DNA of 64,000 nt, taken from positions 167,700 through 231,699 of the forward strand of contig NZ_DASVSF010000011.1 in the NCBI RefSeq assembly GCF_036388275.1. The letters run 5' to 3'. The stretch's first letter is position 1. Every line of letters starts with the position of its first letter. The stretch is from Longimicrobium sp. GTDB lineage: Bacteria > Gemmatimonadota > Gemmatimonadetes > Longimicrobiales > Longimicrobiaceae. Below the pieces are notes generated by a model. It searched no databases, was not told the DNA's origin, and was given only the letters and a program-made list of their open reading frames with translations. The translations under genes were made by a program, and so were the position numbers. Shown piece after piece: positions 39,803-63,856 of this stretch.

Positions 39803-42800
39803 TCATGGGACGGTGGAGCCGCCGAGGAGCTCGAGCAGCATCGCCATCTGCTCCGGGTCCACCTGGGCGAGCTCGGCGTCCATCTCCTCCTGGACGGCGT
39901 CCACGCGCCTGGCCATCTCCGCGATCGTGGGTCCCTCGAAGAGCGCCCGCAGCGGCAGCTCCACACCGGACAACTCGCGGACCCGCGACATCACCCGCAT
40001 CGCCAGGAGCGAGTGCCCGCCCAGCTCGAAGAAGCTTTCCTCCACGCCCACCCGCTCCAGGCGCAGCACCTCCGCCCAGATCCCCGCCAGCACCTCCTCG
40101 GTCGGCGTCCGCGGCGCTACGTACAGCTCCGCGTCGGCCGCGTACTCGGGCACCGGCAGCGCCTTGCGGTCCACCTTTCCGTTCGGGGTCAGCGGCAGCC
40201 GGTCCAGCGCCACGATGGCCCGCGGCACCATGTACTCGGGAAGCCCCTGGCGCAGGTGCGCGCGCAGCCCGTCCACCTCCGCGCTCCCCACCACGTACGC
40301 CACCAAGCGCTTGTCGCCCGGCTGGTCTTCGCGCATCATCACCCGGGCCTCGCGCACCCCCGGGTACGCCGCGATCGCCGCCTCCACCTCGCCCGGCTCG
40401 ATGCGGAAGCCGCGGATCTTCACCTGGTCGTCCAGGCGGCCCATGAACTCCAGCTTTCCCTCGTTCCGCCACCGCGCCCGGTCGCCGGTGCGGTACATCC
40501 GCCCACCGGGCTCGGCGGCGAAGGGATCGGGGACGAAGCGCTCGGCCGTCAGCCCCGGGCGGCCCAGGTAGCCGCGCACCACGCCGTCACCGCCGATGCA
40601 CAGCTCGCCGGGGATTCCCACCGGGAGCGGTTCGCCGGCGGCGTCCAGCACGTAGGCGCGCGCATTCGGGATCGGCCCGCCGATCAGCACCGTGGGCGCA
40701 TCCTCCGCCACCTCGTCCACCTCTTCCAGCGTGCACCAGACGGTGGCCTCGGTGGGCCCGTACTCGTGCAGCAGGCGGGCAGGCTTCCCCTCGCGCAGCA
40801 TCGCCCGCACGCTCTCGGTTCCCACGGCCTCGGCCCCGAAGACCAGCTGGCGCAGGCCGGCGTAGACATCCACCTGCTCGCGCACGTGCTGGTTGAAGAG
40901 CGCCGCCGTCTGGTAGAGGTGCGTGATCCCCTGCCCGCGCAGCGCCTGCCCCAGCAGCGGGGCGGAAATGAGGACGTCGCGGTCGATGCCCACCAGCGTA
41001 GCCCCGTTCAGCAGCGCACCCCAGATCTCGAAGACGGCCGCATCGAAGCTCACGTTCGACGCCTGCGCCACCCGGTCTCCGGGGCCGATCGGCATGGTCC
41101 CGGGGAGGCCCGATGCGTACTGCACCACCTCGCGGTGCCCCATCATCACGCCCTTGGGACGCCCCGTGCTCCCGCTGGTGTAGAAGACGTAGGCGAGGTT
41201 CCCCCCCGACGCGTTCGCCGGCGGAGGGTGATCCGGCTCGGCGGCGAGCACCTCCGCCACCTGGTCGAGACGGACGACGTGGAGACTCGATCCGGCCAGC
41301 TGGATGTCCAGATTTCCCTCGCTCAGCAGCACGCGCGCGCCGCTGTCGGCGAGCATCAGCTCCATCCGCTCGGCCGGGTAGCTGGTGTCGACAGGAACGC
41401 AGCACCCGCCGGCCTTGAGCACGGCCAGGGTGGCCACCACGTTGTCCACGCTGCGATCCAGGCGCAGGCCGACGCGGCTCTCCGGGCCCACGCCCAGCCC
41501 GGCCAGGTGGTGCGCCAGCCGGTTGGCGCGCGCGTCCAGCTCCCGGTACGTCACTTCCTCCGTGCCCCAGACCAGGGCCGCCACGTCGGGGGTGCGCTCC
41601 GCCTGCGCCGCGAAGAGCTGGTGGATGCAGGCGTTCCGCGGATACTCCGCCTCGGTGCGGTTCCACTCCACGACGACCCGGTCGCGCTCCTCCGGCCCGG
41701 CGAGCGCCAAGCGCGAGAGGCGCACGTCGGCATCGGCGGCCACCTGCTCCAGCACCCGCTCCAGGTGGCCGAGCATCCGGTCGATCGTGCCGCGATCGAA
41801 GAGGTCCGTGCTGTAGGTCAGCCCACCCCGCAGTCCGCGCGAGGTGGCCGTGAGCACGAGGGACAGGTCGAACTTGGCGCTCGCGCGCTCCGCCTCCACG
41901 CCGCTGACGACCACGCCCGGCAGCGCGGCGCCCGCGCCCCCGGCGTTCTGCAGCGTCAGCAGGACCTGGAAGAGGGGCGCGTGGCTCAGGGTGCGCTCCG
42001 GCTGTAGCTCGGCCACCAGGCGCTCGAAGGGCACCTCCTGGTTCTCGTACGCGCCGAGGGTCACCTCCCGCGCCCGCCGCAGGGTCTCGCGGAAGCTGGG
42101 GTCGCCGGAAAGGTTGGTCCGCAGCACCAGGGTGTTGACGAAGAAGCCGATCAGCGCCTCGGTTTCCTTCCGCGTCCGCCCCGCGATGGGGCTGCCCACG
42201 ACCACGTCGTCGCTCCCGGCGTACTTGCCCAGCAGCACCTGGAAGGCGGACAGCAGCGTCATGTACAGCGTGGCGCCCTCGCTCCGTCCCAGTGCCTGCA
42301 GCCGCTCCGTCAGCTCGGGGGAGAACTGCACGGGGACCGTCGCGCCCCGGTACGTCTGCACCGCCGGGCGCTGACGGTCCGTCGGCAGTTCCAGCAGCTC
42401 CGGCGCACCCGCCAGCCGCTCGCGCCAGTACGCGAGCTGCCGCTCCAGGACCGCGCCCTCCAGCTGCTCGCGCTGCCACACCGCGAAGTCGGCGTACTGC
42501 ACCGACAGCTCCGGAAGCGGCGACTCACGCCCGTCGCGATACGCCTCGTACAGCGACGACAGCTCGCGGTAGAGCACGCCCATGCTCCACCCGTCGCTGA
42601 CGACGTGGTGCATGGAAAGCAGAAGCACGTGCTCCTCGGCACCCAGGCGCAGCAGGCTCACCCGGAAGAGCGGGCCCGCCGACAGGTCGAACGGCCGCTC
42701 CGCGGTTTCTGCCACGAGCTCGCGCTGCACCTCGGCCTCGCGCGCCTCTTCGGAGAGGTGGGAAAGGTCCTGCACCGTCACCCCGAAGCCGGCGAAGGGC

Positions 42801-45703
42801 ACAATCACCTGCCGGACGGTGCCCCCCTGCTCGCGGAACACCGTCCGCAGCGCCTGATGGCGCCGCACGATCTCGCCCAGGCTCCGCTCCAGCGCGTCCA
42901 CGTCCAGGGGGCCGCGCAGGCGCAGGGCGAAGGGAAGGTTGTAGAAGGCGCTCCCCGGCTCCAGCTGGTCCAGGAACCACAGCCGTTCCTGCGCGAACGA
43001 CAGCGGCGGCGGCTCCGCGCGCTCCACCGGCACCACGGGCGGCAGCACCGCCAGCCCCGCGCGCCGCATCTCCTCCACGCGCGCCGCCATCTCGGCCACG
43101 GTGGGCCCCTCGAAGAGCGCCCGCAGCGGCAGCTCCACGCCGAACACCTCGCGCACCCACGACACCACCCGCGTGGCCAGCAGCGAGTGCCCGCCCAGCT
43201 CAAAGAACGCGTCGTGCACCCCCACCCGCTCCACGCCCAGCACCTCGGCCCAGGCCCCCGCCAGCACCTCCTCGACCGGGGTGCGCGGCGCGACGTACGT
43301 CTCCTCGTCCGGCGCGAACTCCGGCTCCGGCAGCGCCTTGCGGTCCAGCTTGCCGTTGGGGTTCACCGGCAGCGCGTCCATGTGGACGAACGCGGCCGGC
43401 ACCATGTACTCCGGCAGCCGCTCGGCAAGGTGGGCGCGCAGCGCCCCGGCGCCCGCCGGGTCGCCCGTGTAGTAGGCCACCAGCCGCGGGTCGCCCATCT
43501 CCCCGTCGCGCGCCCGCGCCACCACCACCGTCTCGTGCACGGCCGCGTGCTCGGCCAGCCGCGCCTCGATCTCGCCCAGCTCGATGCGGAACCCGCGCAC
43601 CTTCACCTGCGAGTCGCCGCGGCCCATGAACTCGATGGTCCCGTCCGGCAGCCACCGCCCCAGGTCGCCCGTGCGGTACAGCCGCGCGCCGGGCGCCCGG
43701 CCGCAGGGGTCGGGGAGATAGCGCTCGGCCGTCTGCCCCGGCAGTCCCCGGTACCCGCGCGTGACCCCGGCGCCGCCCAGGTACAGCTCCCCCGTCACCC
43801 CCACCGGCACCGGCTCGCCGGCCGCGTCCAGCACGTAGATGGTGGCGTTGGCGATGGGGCGGCCCGGCGGCATGGAGCGGCTGGAGTAGCTCGACAGGTC
43901 TGCCCGCGCGAAGTGGTGGGCCGTGATCCCGGTGGCCTCCGTGGAACCGTACGGGTTCAGGAACACCGGACGGGGCTCCGGCACCCGCGCCAGCTGCCGC
44001 GGGTACAGCGGCTCCCCGCCGAAGACCACGATCCGCAGCCCGCCGATCGCCTTCCCCCCGTCCGCCTCGACCAGCGCCTGGAAGCCGGTCGGCGTCAGGT
44101 TCATCATGGTGATGCCCGACGAGAAGATCTGCGCGGCGATCCTCTGCGGCTCGAACGGCTCGCGCGCCAAGTGCACCCGCCCGCCCACGAACAGCGGCGC
44201 CATCAGGTTCCGCTGCGTCAGGTGAAAGCTGAAGGAGGTGACGACCAGGACCACGTCCCGCTCCGTAATCCCGGTGGAGCCCAGGTACCAGTGCAGCAGG
44301 TTGGAAGCGCCCCCGTGCGTCATCATCACCCCCTTGGGCCGCCCCGTGGAGCCCGAGGTGTAGATGACGTACGTCAGGTGCTCCGGCGACAGCGCCGCGC
44401 GCTCCGGGTTCGTCTCCGGCTGGCCCGCCCACCACGCCGCGTCCTCGTCCAGCACGAGCAGGGGCACGTCCAGCCCCGCCAGCCGCGGGGCCAGCGCACC
44501 CTGCGTCAGCATCACCACCGGGGCGCTGTCCTGCACCATGTCCAGCAGCCGTTCCCGCGGATAGCCCGGGTCCAGCGGCAGGTACGCGCCCCCCGCCTTC
44601 AGCACGCCGAACACGGCCACCACCAACTCGGGCTCGCGCTCCACGCAGATCCCCACGCGCACGTCGGGGCCGACGCCGAGGTCCCGAAGGTGGTGCGCCA
44701 GCCGGTTGGCCCGGGCGTTCAGCTCCGCGTACGTCAGATGCCGGTTCTCGAAGACCACCGCCACCGCGTCGGGCGTGCAACGGGCCTGCGCCTCGAACCG
44801 CTCGTGGATGAACGAATCGGCGGGATATGGCGTCTCCGTGCGGTTCCACTCCTCGGTGACCAGGCGGCGCTCCTCGTCCGACAGCAGCGGCAGCCGATCC
44901 ACTGGCCGGGTCTCGTCCGCCGCCATCCCCGCCAGCATCCGGCGCAGGTACCCCGCGTAGCGCTCCACCGTCTCCCGGTCGAACAGCGCCGTCGCGAACA
45001 CCACCTCGCCCGCGATCCCGCCGTTTTCCTCCCGCAGTTCGAGCGACAGGTCGAGCCCGCCCGTCGTACGCGGCTCCTCCGCCGCCGCGCCAGTCCGCAG
45101 GCCGCTCGCGCGTGCGTCCCGCCAGGCGAACCCCGCGCGGAACAGCGGCGTGGCGGAAGCGGCACCGTCCGCTGGAACGAGCTCCACCACCCGATGGAAG
45201 GGAAGCTCCTGGTTCCGCAGCGCCCCACGCACCCGCGCCTCGACCTGGCCCAGCAGCTCCGCGGCCGTGGGCGAGCCCGACAGGTCCACCCGCACCGGCA
45301 GGGCGCTCGCGAAGGAGCCGGTCAGCCCTTCCGCCTCGCGGCTCCCCATGGAGGTGCCGACCACCAGGTCCGTCTGCCCCGACAGCCGGCCCAGCACCGC
45401 GGCCCACCCCGCCAGCAGGGTCGTGGGCAGCGCTACGCCGCGGCGCGATGCGAGCGCCCTCAACCCCGCGGCCACCCCCTCGTCCACCCTTAGCCGGACA
45501 ATAGCCCCGGCGGGATCCGGCTGAGCGGGGCGCGGGCGGTCCGCCGGCAGTTCCAGCGGCTCCGGGGCGCCCGCCAGCATGTTCCGCCAGTACTCCGCCT
45601 GCTCCCGCGGCAGCCCGTCGTCCATCGCCGGCGGCTCCGCCCGGACCGCGCTCACCGCCACCGGCAGTGAAGCGGAGGATGTCCGACCAGCAAGCACGTC
45701 CAT
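39803..45703 (-). CDS. NRPS-B: two-module synthetase with a half condensation domain at its start
   Basis: 1966 residues; ATG 45703 is preceded by GGGGAT. The protein opens with only the C-terminal lobe of a C domain (about 30-275). The N-lobe with its HHxxxDG motif is missing. Module 1 A (about 285-770) has intact core motifs (YTSGSTGRPKG, LYRTGD, NGKLDRKALP), but the pocket region reads FSFHLTQRN, placing His494 where Asp235 normally binds the alpha-amino group. Its code is HLRNVGPGI. Then T(837), a full C domain (His motif near 1033), A with pocket DAFYVGEVW, T(1897) and a short acidic C-terminus, possibly a docking segment. It lacks a TE, so it should hand over to NRPS-C. The architecture suggests a loading module for a carboxylic acid without an alpha-amine; this is inferred. 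Confidence 0.92.
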   Translation of the reverse strand: MDVLAGRTSSASLPVAVSAVRAEPPAMDDGLPREQAEYWRNMLAGAPEPLELPADRPRPAQPDPAGAIVRLRVDEGVAAGLRALASRRGVALPTTLLAGWAAVLGRLSGQTDLVVGTSMGSREAEGLTGSFASALPVRVDLSGSPTAAELLGQVEARVRGALRNQELPFHRVVELVPADGAASATPLFRAGFAWRDARASGLRTGAAAEEPRTTGGLDLSLELREENGGIAGEVVFATALFDRETVERYAGYLRRMLAGMAADETRPVDRLPLLSDEERRLVTEEWNRTETPYPADSFIHERFEAQARCTPDAVAVVFENRHLTYAELNARANRLAHHLRDLGVGPDVRVGICVEREPELVVAVFGVLKAGGAYLPLDPGYPRERLLDMVQDSAPVVMLTQGALAPRLAGLDVPLLVLDEDAAWWAGQPETNPERAALSPEHLTYVIYTSGSTGRPKGVMMTHGGASNLLHWYLGSTGITERDVVLVVTSFSFHLTQRNLMAPLFVGGRVHLAREPFEPQRIAAQIFSSGITMMNLTPTGFQALVEADGGKAIGGLRIVVFGGEPLYPRQLARVPEPRPVFLNPYGSTEATGITAHHFARADLSSYSSRSMPPGRPIANATIYVLDAAGEPVPVGVTGELYLGGAGVTRGYRGLPGQTAERYLPDPCGRAPGARLYRTGDLGRWLPDGTIEFMGRGDSQVKVRGFRIELGEIEARLAEHAAVHETVVVARARDGEMGDPRLVAYYTGDPAGAGALRAHLAERLPEYMVPAAFVHMDALPVNPNGKLDRKALPEPEFAPDEETYVAPRTPVEEVLAGAWAEVLGVERVGVHDAFFELGGHSLLATRVVSWVREVFGVELPLRALFEGPTVAEMAARVEEMRRAGLAVLPPVVPVERAEPPPLSFAQERLWFLDQLEPGSAFYNLPFALRLRGPLDVDALERSLGEIVRRHQALRTVFREQGGTVRQVIVPFAGFGVTVQDLSHLSEEAREAEVQRELVAETAERPFDLSAGPLFRVSLLRLGAEEHVLLLSMHHVVSDGWSMGVLYRELSSLYEAYRDGRESPLPELSVQYADFAVWQREQLEGAVLERQLAYWRERLAGAPELLELPTDRQRPAVQTYRGATVPVQFSPELTERLQALGRSEGATLYMTLLSAFQVLLGKYAGSDDVVVGSPIAGRTRKETEALIGFFVNTLVLRTNLSGDPSFRETLRRAREVTLGAYENQEVPFERLVAELQPERTLSHAPLFQVLLTLQNAGGAGAALPGVVVSGVEAERASAKFDLSLVLTATSRGLRGGLTYSTDLFDRGTIDRMLGHLERVLEQVAADADVRLSRLALAGPEERDRVVVEWNRTEAEYPRNACIHQLFAAQAERTPDVAALVWGTEEVTYRELDARANRLAHHLAGLGVGPESRVGLRLDRSVDNVVATLAVLKAGGCCVPVDTSYPAERMELMLADSGARVLLSEGNLDIQLAGSSLHVVRLDQVAEVLAAEPDHPPPANASGGNLAYVFYTSGSTGRPKGVMMGHREVVQYASGLPGTMPIGPGDRVAQASNVSFDAAVFEIWGALLNGATLVGIDRDVLISAPLLGQALRGQGITHLYQTAALFNQHVREQVDVYAGLRQLVFGAEAVGTESVRAMLREGKPARLLHEYGPTEATVWCTLEEVDEVAEDAPTVLIGGPIPNARAYVLDAAGEPLPVGIPGELCIGGDGVVRGYLGRPGLTAERFVPDPFAAEPGGRMYRTGDRARWRNEGKLEFMGRLDDQVKIRGFRIEPGEVEAAIAAYPGVREARVMMREDQPGDKRLVAYVVGSAEVDGLRAHLRQGLPEYMVPRAIVALDRLPLTPNGKVDRKALPVPEYAADAELYVAPRTPTEEVLAGIWAEVLRLERVGVEESFFELGGHSLLAMRVMSRVRELSGVELPLRALFEGPTIAEMARRVDAVQEEMDAELAQVDPEQMAMLLELLGGSTVP
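40170..41830. repeat. duplicated A-domain block, NRPS-B module 2
   Basis: Partner of 36640-38290 in NRPS-C module 1; see that entry. Differences cluster at the 5' part of the A domain, around 41280-41330. Confidence 0.65.
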
Positions 45704-45853
45704 AGCCTGTATCCCCGCAGAAAATCTCGCCTGAGACGCAACACTGTAGGGCCTATGTGCCCCGCAGGATCCCTTGTCTTTTCAGCTCACGTGACTCCCG
45801 GCACGCCCGCGCGCGTCGTCTCCGACCTGGGCGACGTGCCGCGCCGCCGGGCC

Positions 45854-60754
<14,901 letters not shown>

Positions 60755-61146
60755 CAACCGGTTCTTTTCGGGACCGCTGCTACGGGAGCGGAGCGGCTTC
60801 GTCCTGAGGATGGCCTTCCACCGGAAACGCGTGAATACGACCGGTCCTTACGGGGCGTCCCGGCCGCCGCCGGACGGCCGGGGTTGCCGGCTAGGCCGGG
60901 CTCACGGGTACGGCGCGCGCTCCCGCATCGTCCGTCGATGCGCGAGCTTGGGGCCCGCCACACGTTCGGTTGTGCTTGGATTACCCGCGAAACGCCGGTG
61001 AACGAGGTGCTCGCGGCATGCGCGTCGCGCGACTTGGACGCCCTTGCCGCTCGCTCACCTCGCCCGTCTCGACGGGGAGCGCCAGCGCTCCAAGGCAATG
61101 GAGAGACGCCCCCCTCACGTGATCCGCCAAGATCCGTGGTTACGAT

Positions 61147-61176
61147 ACTCTACTAAATCACTTCCCCTCGCGTCAA
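61147..61176 (-). promoter_or_regulatory. candidate promoter of the NRPS operon
   Basis: On the minus strand TTGACG (61171-61176) is followed after 18 bases by TAGAGT (61147-61152). It faces NRPS-A, leaving an untranslated leader of about 390 bases. The surrounding patch (61130-61180 and 61250-61290) is AT-rich compared with its neighbours. Confidence 0.4.
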
Positions 61177-61967
61177 GCTCACCCCCCGCTCGCCCCCGTT
61201 ACCGGGCACGAACAGCGGCTGGACTGAACGGTCCCGGGATCTCGTTGCCACCGGTATTTTTGAGGTTTGTAAATTCAATTGGCCGAAAGCGGCCGGTCAG
61301 GAACGCTGGGAGGAAGCCTGGAGCCGCCGGGTGGGAACTACGCCCCTGGGACACGGCGGGCTCCGAGGGCTCGTCGTTGCGGGGGGAGTTGTGGACTTCC
61401 GCCGCATACGAGCTGAAGTCGCTGATTCGGCTTGGTTTCGGCCTGCTTTGATCTCGTACAGGCCGTATTTGGCCTCTACGAGCACACTTCACCTCAGCCG
61501 GGGCCGTGCAACACGGCGCCAGGCGAGCCAGGCGCAGCAGGTTGTACGCGACCCGACTACCAGCGCCTGCTGCCCCGATCTTCCACTGCCCAACGCGTTC
61601 ACGGAGCCCACTCCCGTCAGTCCACCAACCAGATGGACACGGTGTGAGTTCCCGAAACTCTGCCGCCGATCCTCTCTAGACTCGGCACGATCCAGGATCA
61701 CTGACGCCATCTTTCCGCCCTTGCGTGCAGGGCTGCTGCCCACCACCGGCAGGCGAGGGAGGATGATCCGATGATGGGCAGGCACACCGTACAGGCCGTG
61801 GTGTAGTCGGGGGCCTCTCCACGAACGCCATCGCAGCAAAGATGGGCATCTCTCCGTACGTTCCGTGCAGCGGATCGCGAAGGAGCCGCCCATCGAGCAG
61901 TCCGACGGCAAGCGAGCGCGGAGTGCCCGCCGCTGGGCGTCCGTCGCTACCCACCGCGAAAAGTTCC
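61177..61967. other. right end of the island without a recognisable gene
   Basis: About 800 bases upstream of the NRPS promoter. Open frames exist on both strands but show no family motifs, sensible starts or conserved composition. An AT-rich patch at 61255-61290 could be regulatory. Confidence 0.5.
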
Positions 61968-62012
61968 GAAAACAGCAAAGCCCCCGTCAACGTGATCCGT
62001 TGCGGGGACTCT
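61968..62012 (-). terminator. minus-strand terminator downstream of the second tRNA-Ile fragment
   Basis: AGCCCCCGTCAACG (61979-61992) pairs with CGTTGCGGGGACT (61998-62010). On the minus strand TTTGCTGTTTTC follows. It is nearly identical to the terminator after the intact tRNA-Ile (63630-63677). Confidence 0.75.
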
Positions 62013-62023
62013 ACTTAGGGCAG

Positions 62024-62062
62024 TGGGCTTGGGCCGATTCGAACGGCCGACCTCACGCTTAC
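62024..62062 (-). repeat. truncated 3' half of tRNA-Ile (right island boundary, att-like)
   Basis: The sequence matches the intact tRNA-Ile from its 3' end through the T arm to the anticodon stem, then diverges at about 62062. The 5' half is missing. Together with the copy at 6673 it frames the 55 kb island, and with the intact tRNA it frames the 1.6 kb element. Confidence 0.8.
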
Positions 62063-62200
62063 CAAGCGGCTCCCGGGGGGACTGGAACACCGCAGCCTGT
62101 CACAAAACCTAGACAGGACGCGCGATCTGCCGACGTTCCGCTTCCCCGCTGCGGGACCGTGCCCGGCAGTTTGGACACCCATTTGGACACCCCGGCGGCG
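62063..62200. repeat. right copy of the ~140 bp arm next to the tRNA fragment
   Basis: Partner of 6715-6858. It ends in the tandem TTTGGACACCCATTTGGACA words. It is non-coding as far as I can see. Confidence 0.65.
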
Positions 62201-62265
62201 CACCGGCCAGACGCCTATTCGCCCGGAAGGGACGGCGGGTCTGGGCGCCGGCGCTGCAGCATCCC

Positions 62266-62313
62266 TCTTTCGCGCCCAGTGCCGCCAAGCAGAAGATGCA
62301 GTCTGCGGTACAT
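62266..62313 (-). pseudogene. scrap of a second zinc-ribbon gene start
   Basis: From ATG 62313 on the minus strand about 45 bases align, with small indels, to the first codons of the gene at 62324-63343 (both begin ATGTACCGC and share GCATCTTCTGCT). The reading is then lost. It lies directly downstream of that gene's stop, as if from a collapsed tandem duplication. Confidence 0.5.
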
Positions 62314-62323
62314 CGCCCCTCCG

Positions 62324-63343
62324 TCAGCTGGCGGCGTCCAGCCGCGGCGGCTCAGGTGGGGAGTCGTCCGGCAGCCAGTCGGCGATGCCGGCGATCTCCT
62401 CCGCCTGGCGCCACGCCGCCTCCAGCGCGGCCAGTTCGCCACGCAGCGCTTCGCGCTCCAGTTCGTCGTGCACAGCCATTTCCAGCGCCAGCCTGCGGGT
62501 GTCCCGCACCCAGCGGTCCGTGGAGCGGTCACTAATCGGCATCCGGTCTGCGGCGCCACGGCGCAGGTACATTTCCGCCGATCCGCTGGCCGCGAGCAGG
62601 TTCACCGCCGCCTGCACCCCGTCCCGGCCGGCGCCGGCGGCGTTCAGTTCCAGCATTCCCCGGCGCAGCACGGTGCGCGCGTTTTCCGCGTTCAGCACCA
62701 GCGCGCCGTCGCGCCAGCTGCCCAGCCCGGGCAGGACCTCGTCCTCCGGGACCCCCAGTTCCAGCCCCACCTGCCCGTCGAAGGTGAAGGCGAGCCGGGC
62801 CGCTCGAAAGTCGAAGACGTCCACGTCTAACCCCGAGTACGGCAGGAGCGATCCGGACTCCAGCCGGGGGCGCCACTGGCCCGCGAGCCGCGGGCCCTGG
62901 ATCAGCAGGAAGAAAACCGAAGCGACCGCCCCTGCAAAGCCCCCCATCAACGTCATCGTGGCCGCCGGCGCGATTACCGTCACACCCACCACCGCTGCAG
63001 CCGCCGCGCGCCGGCGCTGCATGATCGTCCCGTAGCGCCACACCGCCAGCTCGCCCGGCAGCGCGCGGCCGATGCGGATCAGCCGGGTTCCGTCGCGGAG
63101 CTTCGTCAGCCCCACGTTTTCGCTCTGCACCCGCACGCGCGTGTCGCGGAACCGGCGCTCCGCCTCCTCTACGGCCTCCCATCGCTCGTGGAGTGGCGCC
63201 AGGTTCCACCGCGCGCACCTGGGGCAGACAGCCCACAGGCGCCCCTTCGCCGCGTCGAACGCCAGGCTGCGCCCGACGGGAAAGTGCTCGATCGACTCGT
63301 TGGCTCCCAGCGCCGACCAGCAGAAGATGCATGCGCGGTACAT
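62324..63343 (-). CDS. zinc-ribbon membrane protein of unknown function
   Basis: 339 residues from ATG 63343; an in-frame ATG at 63391 is less likely because the zinc ribbon starts right after the chosen Met. Cys5/Cys8 (ACIFCW) and Cys40/Cys43 (VCPRCARW) form a probable zinc ribbon. Residues about 113-147 give two hydrophobic segments. The C-terminal half is soluble and rich in Arg, Ala and Glu, with a helical end. I do not recognise the family. It stands alone in the small element, followed by a scrap of a related copy. Codon use looks normal for the host. Confidence 0.75.
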   Translation of the reverse strand: MYRACIFCWSALGANESIEHFPVGRSLAFDAAKGRLWAVCPRCARWNLAPLHERWEAVEEAERRFRDTRVRVQSENVGLTKLRDGTRLIRIGRALPGELAVWRYGTIMQRRRAAAAAVVGVTVIAPAATMTLMGGFAGAVASVFFLLIQGPRLAGQWRPRLESGSLLPYSGLDVDVFDFRAARLAFTFDGQVGLELGVPEDEVLPGLGSWRDGALVLNAENARTVLRRGMLELNAAGAGRDGVQAAVNLLAASGSAEMYLRRGAADRMPISDRSTDRWVRDTRRLALEMAVHDELEREALRGELAALEAAWRQAEEIAGIADWLPDDSPPEPPRLDAAS

Positions 63344-63501
63344 CGTCAGTACGCCACCGGGACGAGTGGGGAACGGGGAAAGGGCGACCACGACGTCAAA
63401 TGGGAAATATCGGAATTACCCATACGGATCGCAAGGCGATGGCCGGGAGATCGCGGCGGGCAAGAACCGTGACGCACCCTGACGGGTAAACCACACTGCC
63501 A

Positions 63502-63600
63502 GACCGCACTGCCTGGGCGGAGTGCTACAGCCTTCCTACCCGGGACCTGGAACTCGCCGCCTGCTTCATCGGCGACGGCGAACGGCTCCTTCAGTGGTAC
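63502..63600 (+). pseudogene. frameshifted relaxase fragment
   Basis: The reading DRTAWAECYSLPTRDLELA then ACF matches the relaxase fragment at 17936-18108. A 2-base deletion after ACF shifts the frame relative to that copy. It has no intact start or catalytic motifs. Confidence 0.5.
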
Positions 63601-63629
63601 CCGCACGCCGGTCTCCTTCCGAAAATATC

Positions 63630-63677
63630 CGAAAAACAGCAAAGCCCCCGTCAACGTAAACACGTTGCGGGGGCTCT
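63630..63677 (-). terminator. intrinsic terminator of the 16S-tRNA-Ile transcript
   Basis: AGCCCCCGTCAACGT (63643-63657) pairs with ACGTTGCGGGGGCT (63662-63675) around a short AAAC loop. On the minus strand TTGCTGTTTTTCGG follows. It lies 12 bases past the tRNA 3' end, so transcription should stop here rather than continue to a 23S gene. Confidence 0.85.
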
Positions 63678-63688
63678 ACTTAGGGCAG

Positions 63689-63762
<74 letters not shown>

Positions 63763-63856
63763 TTCAACCAGGGACGTTCGGGGTGTCTGTGCGGTTCGAC
63801 CTGTGAGATGCTTTCTGCTCGACTCCCCGAGGGAAGAAGAGCCTACTCGCGTCTCC

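Noticed and set aside
39598..39966. Extension of NRPS-C by 123 residues at its N-terminus
   Set aside because: The stretch is Arg/Ser/Pro-rich, lies in the NRPS-B 3' end and spacer, and lacks NRPS similarity. The ATG at 39597 directly precedes the usual C-domain leader.
61811..61853. Plus-strand reading GLSTNAIAAKMGIS resembling a recombinase or transposase helix-turn-helix
   Set aside because: Only 14 residues look right and the frame degenerates on both sides. It could be a relic but is too short to call.
61676..61990. Minus-strand ORF of 104 codons at the island's right end
   Set aside because: Its N-terminus is the terminator hairpin and its body shows no family features. I could not support it as a gene.
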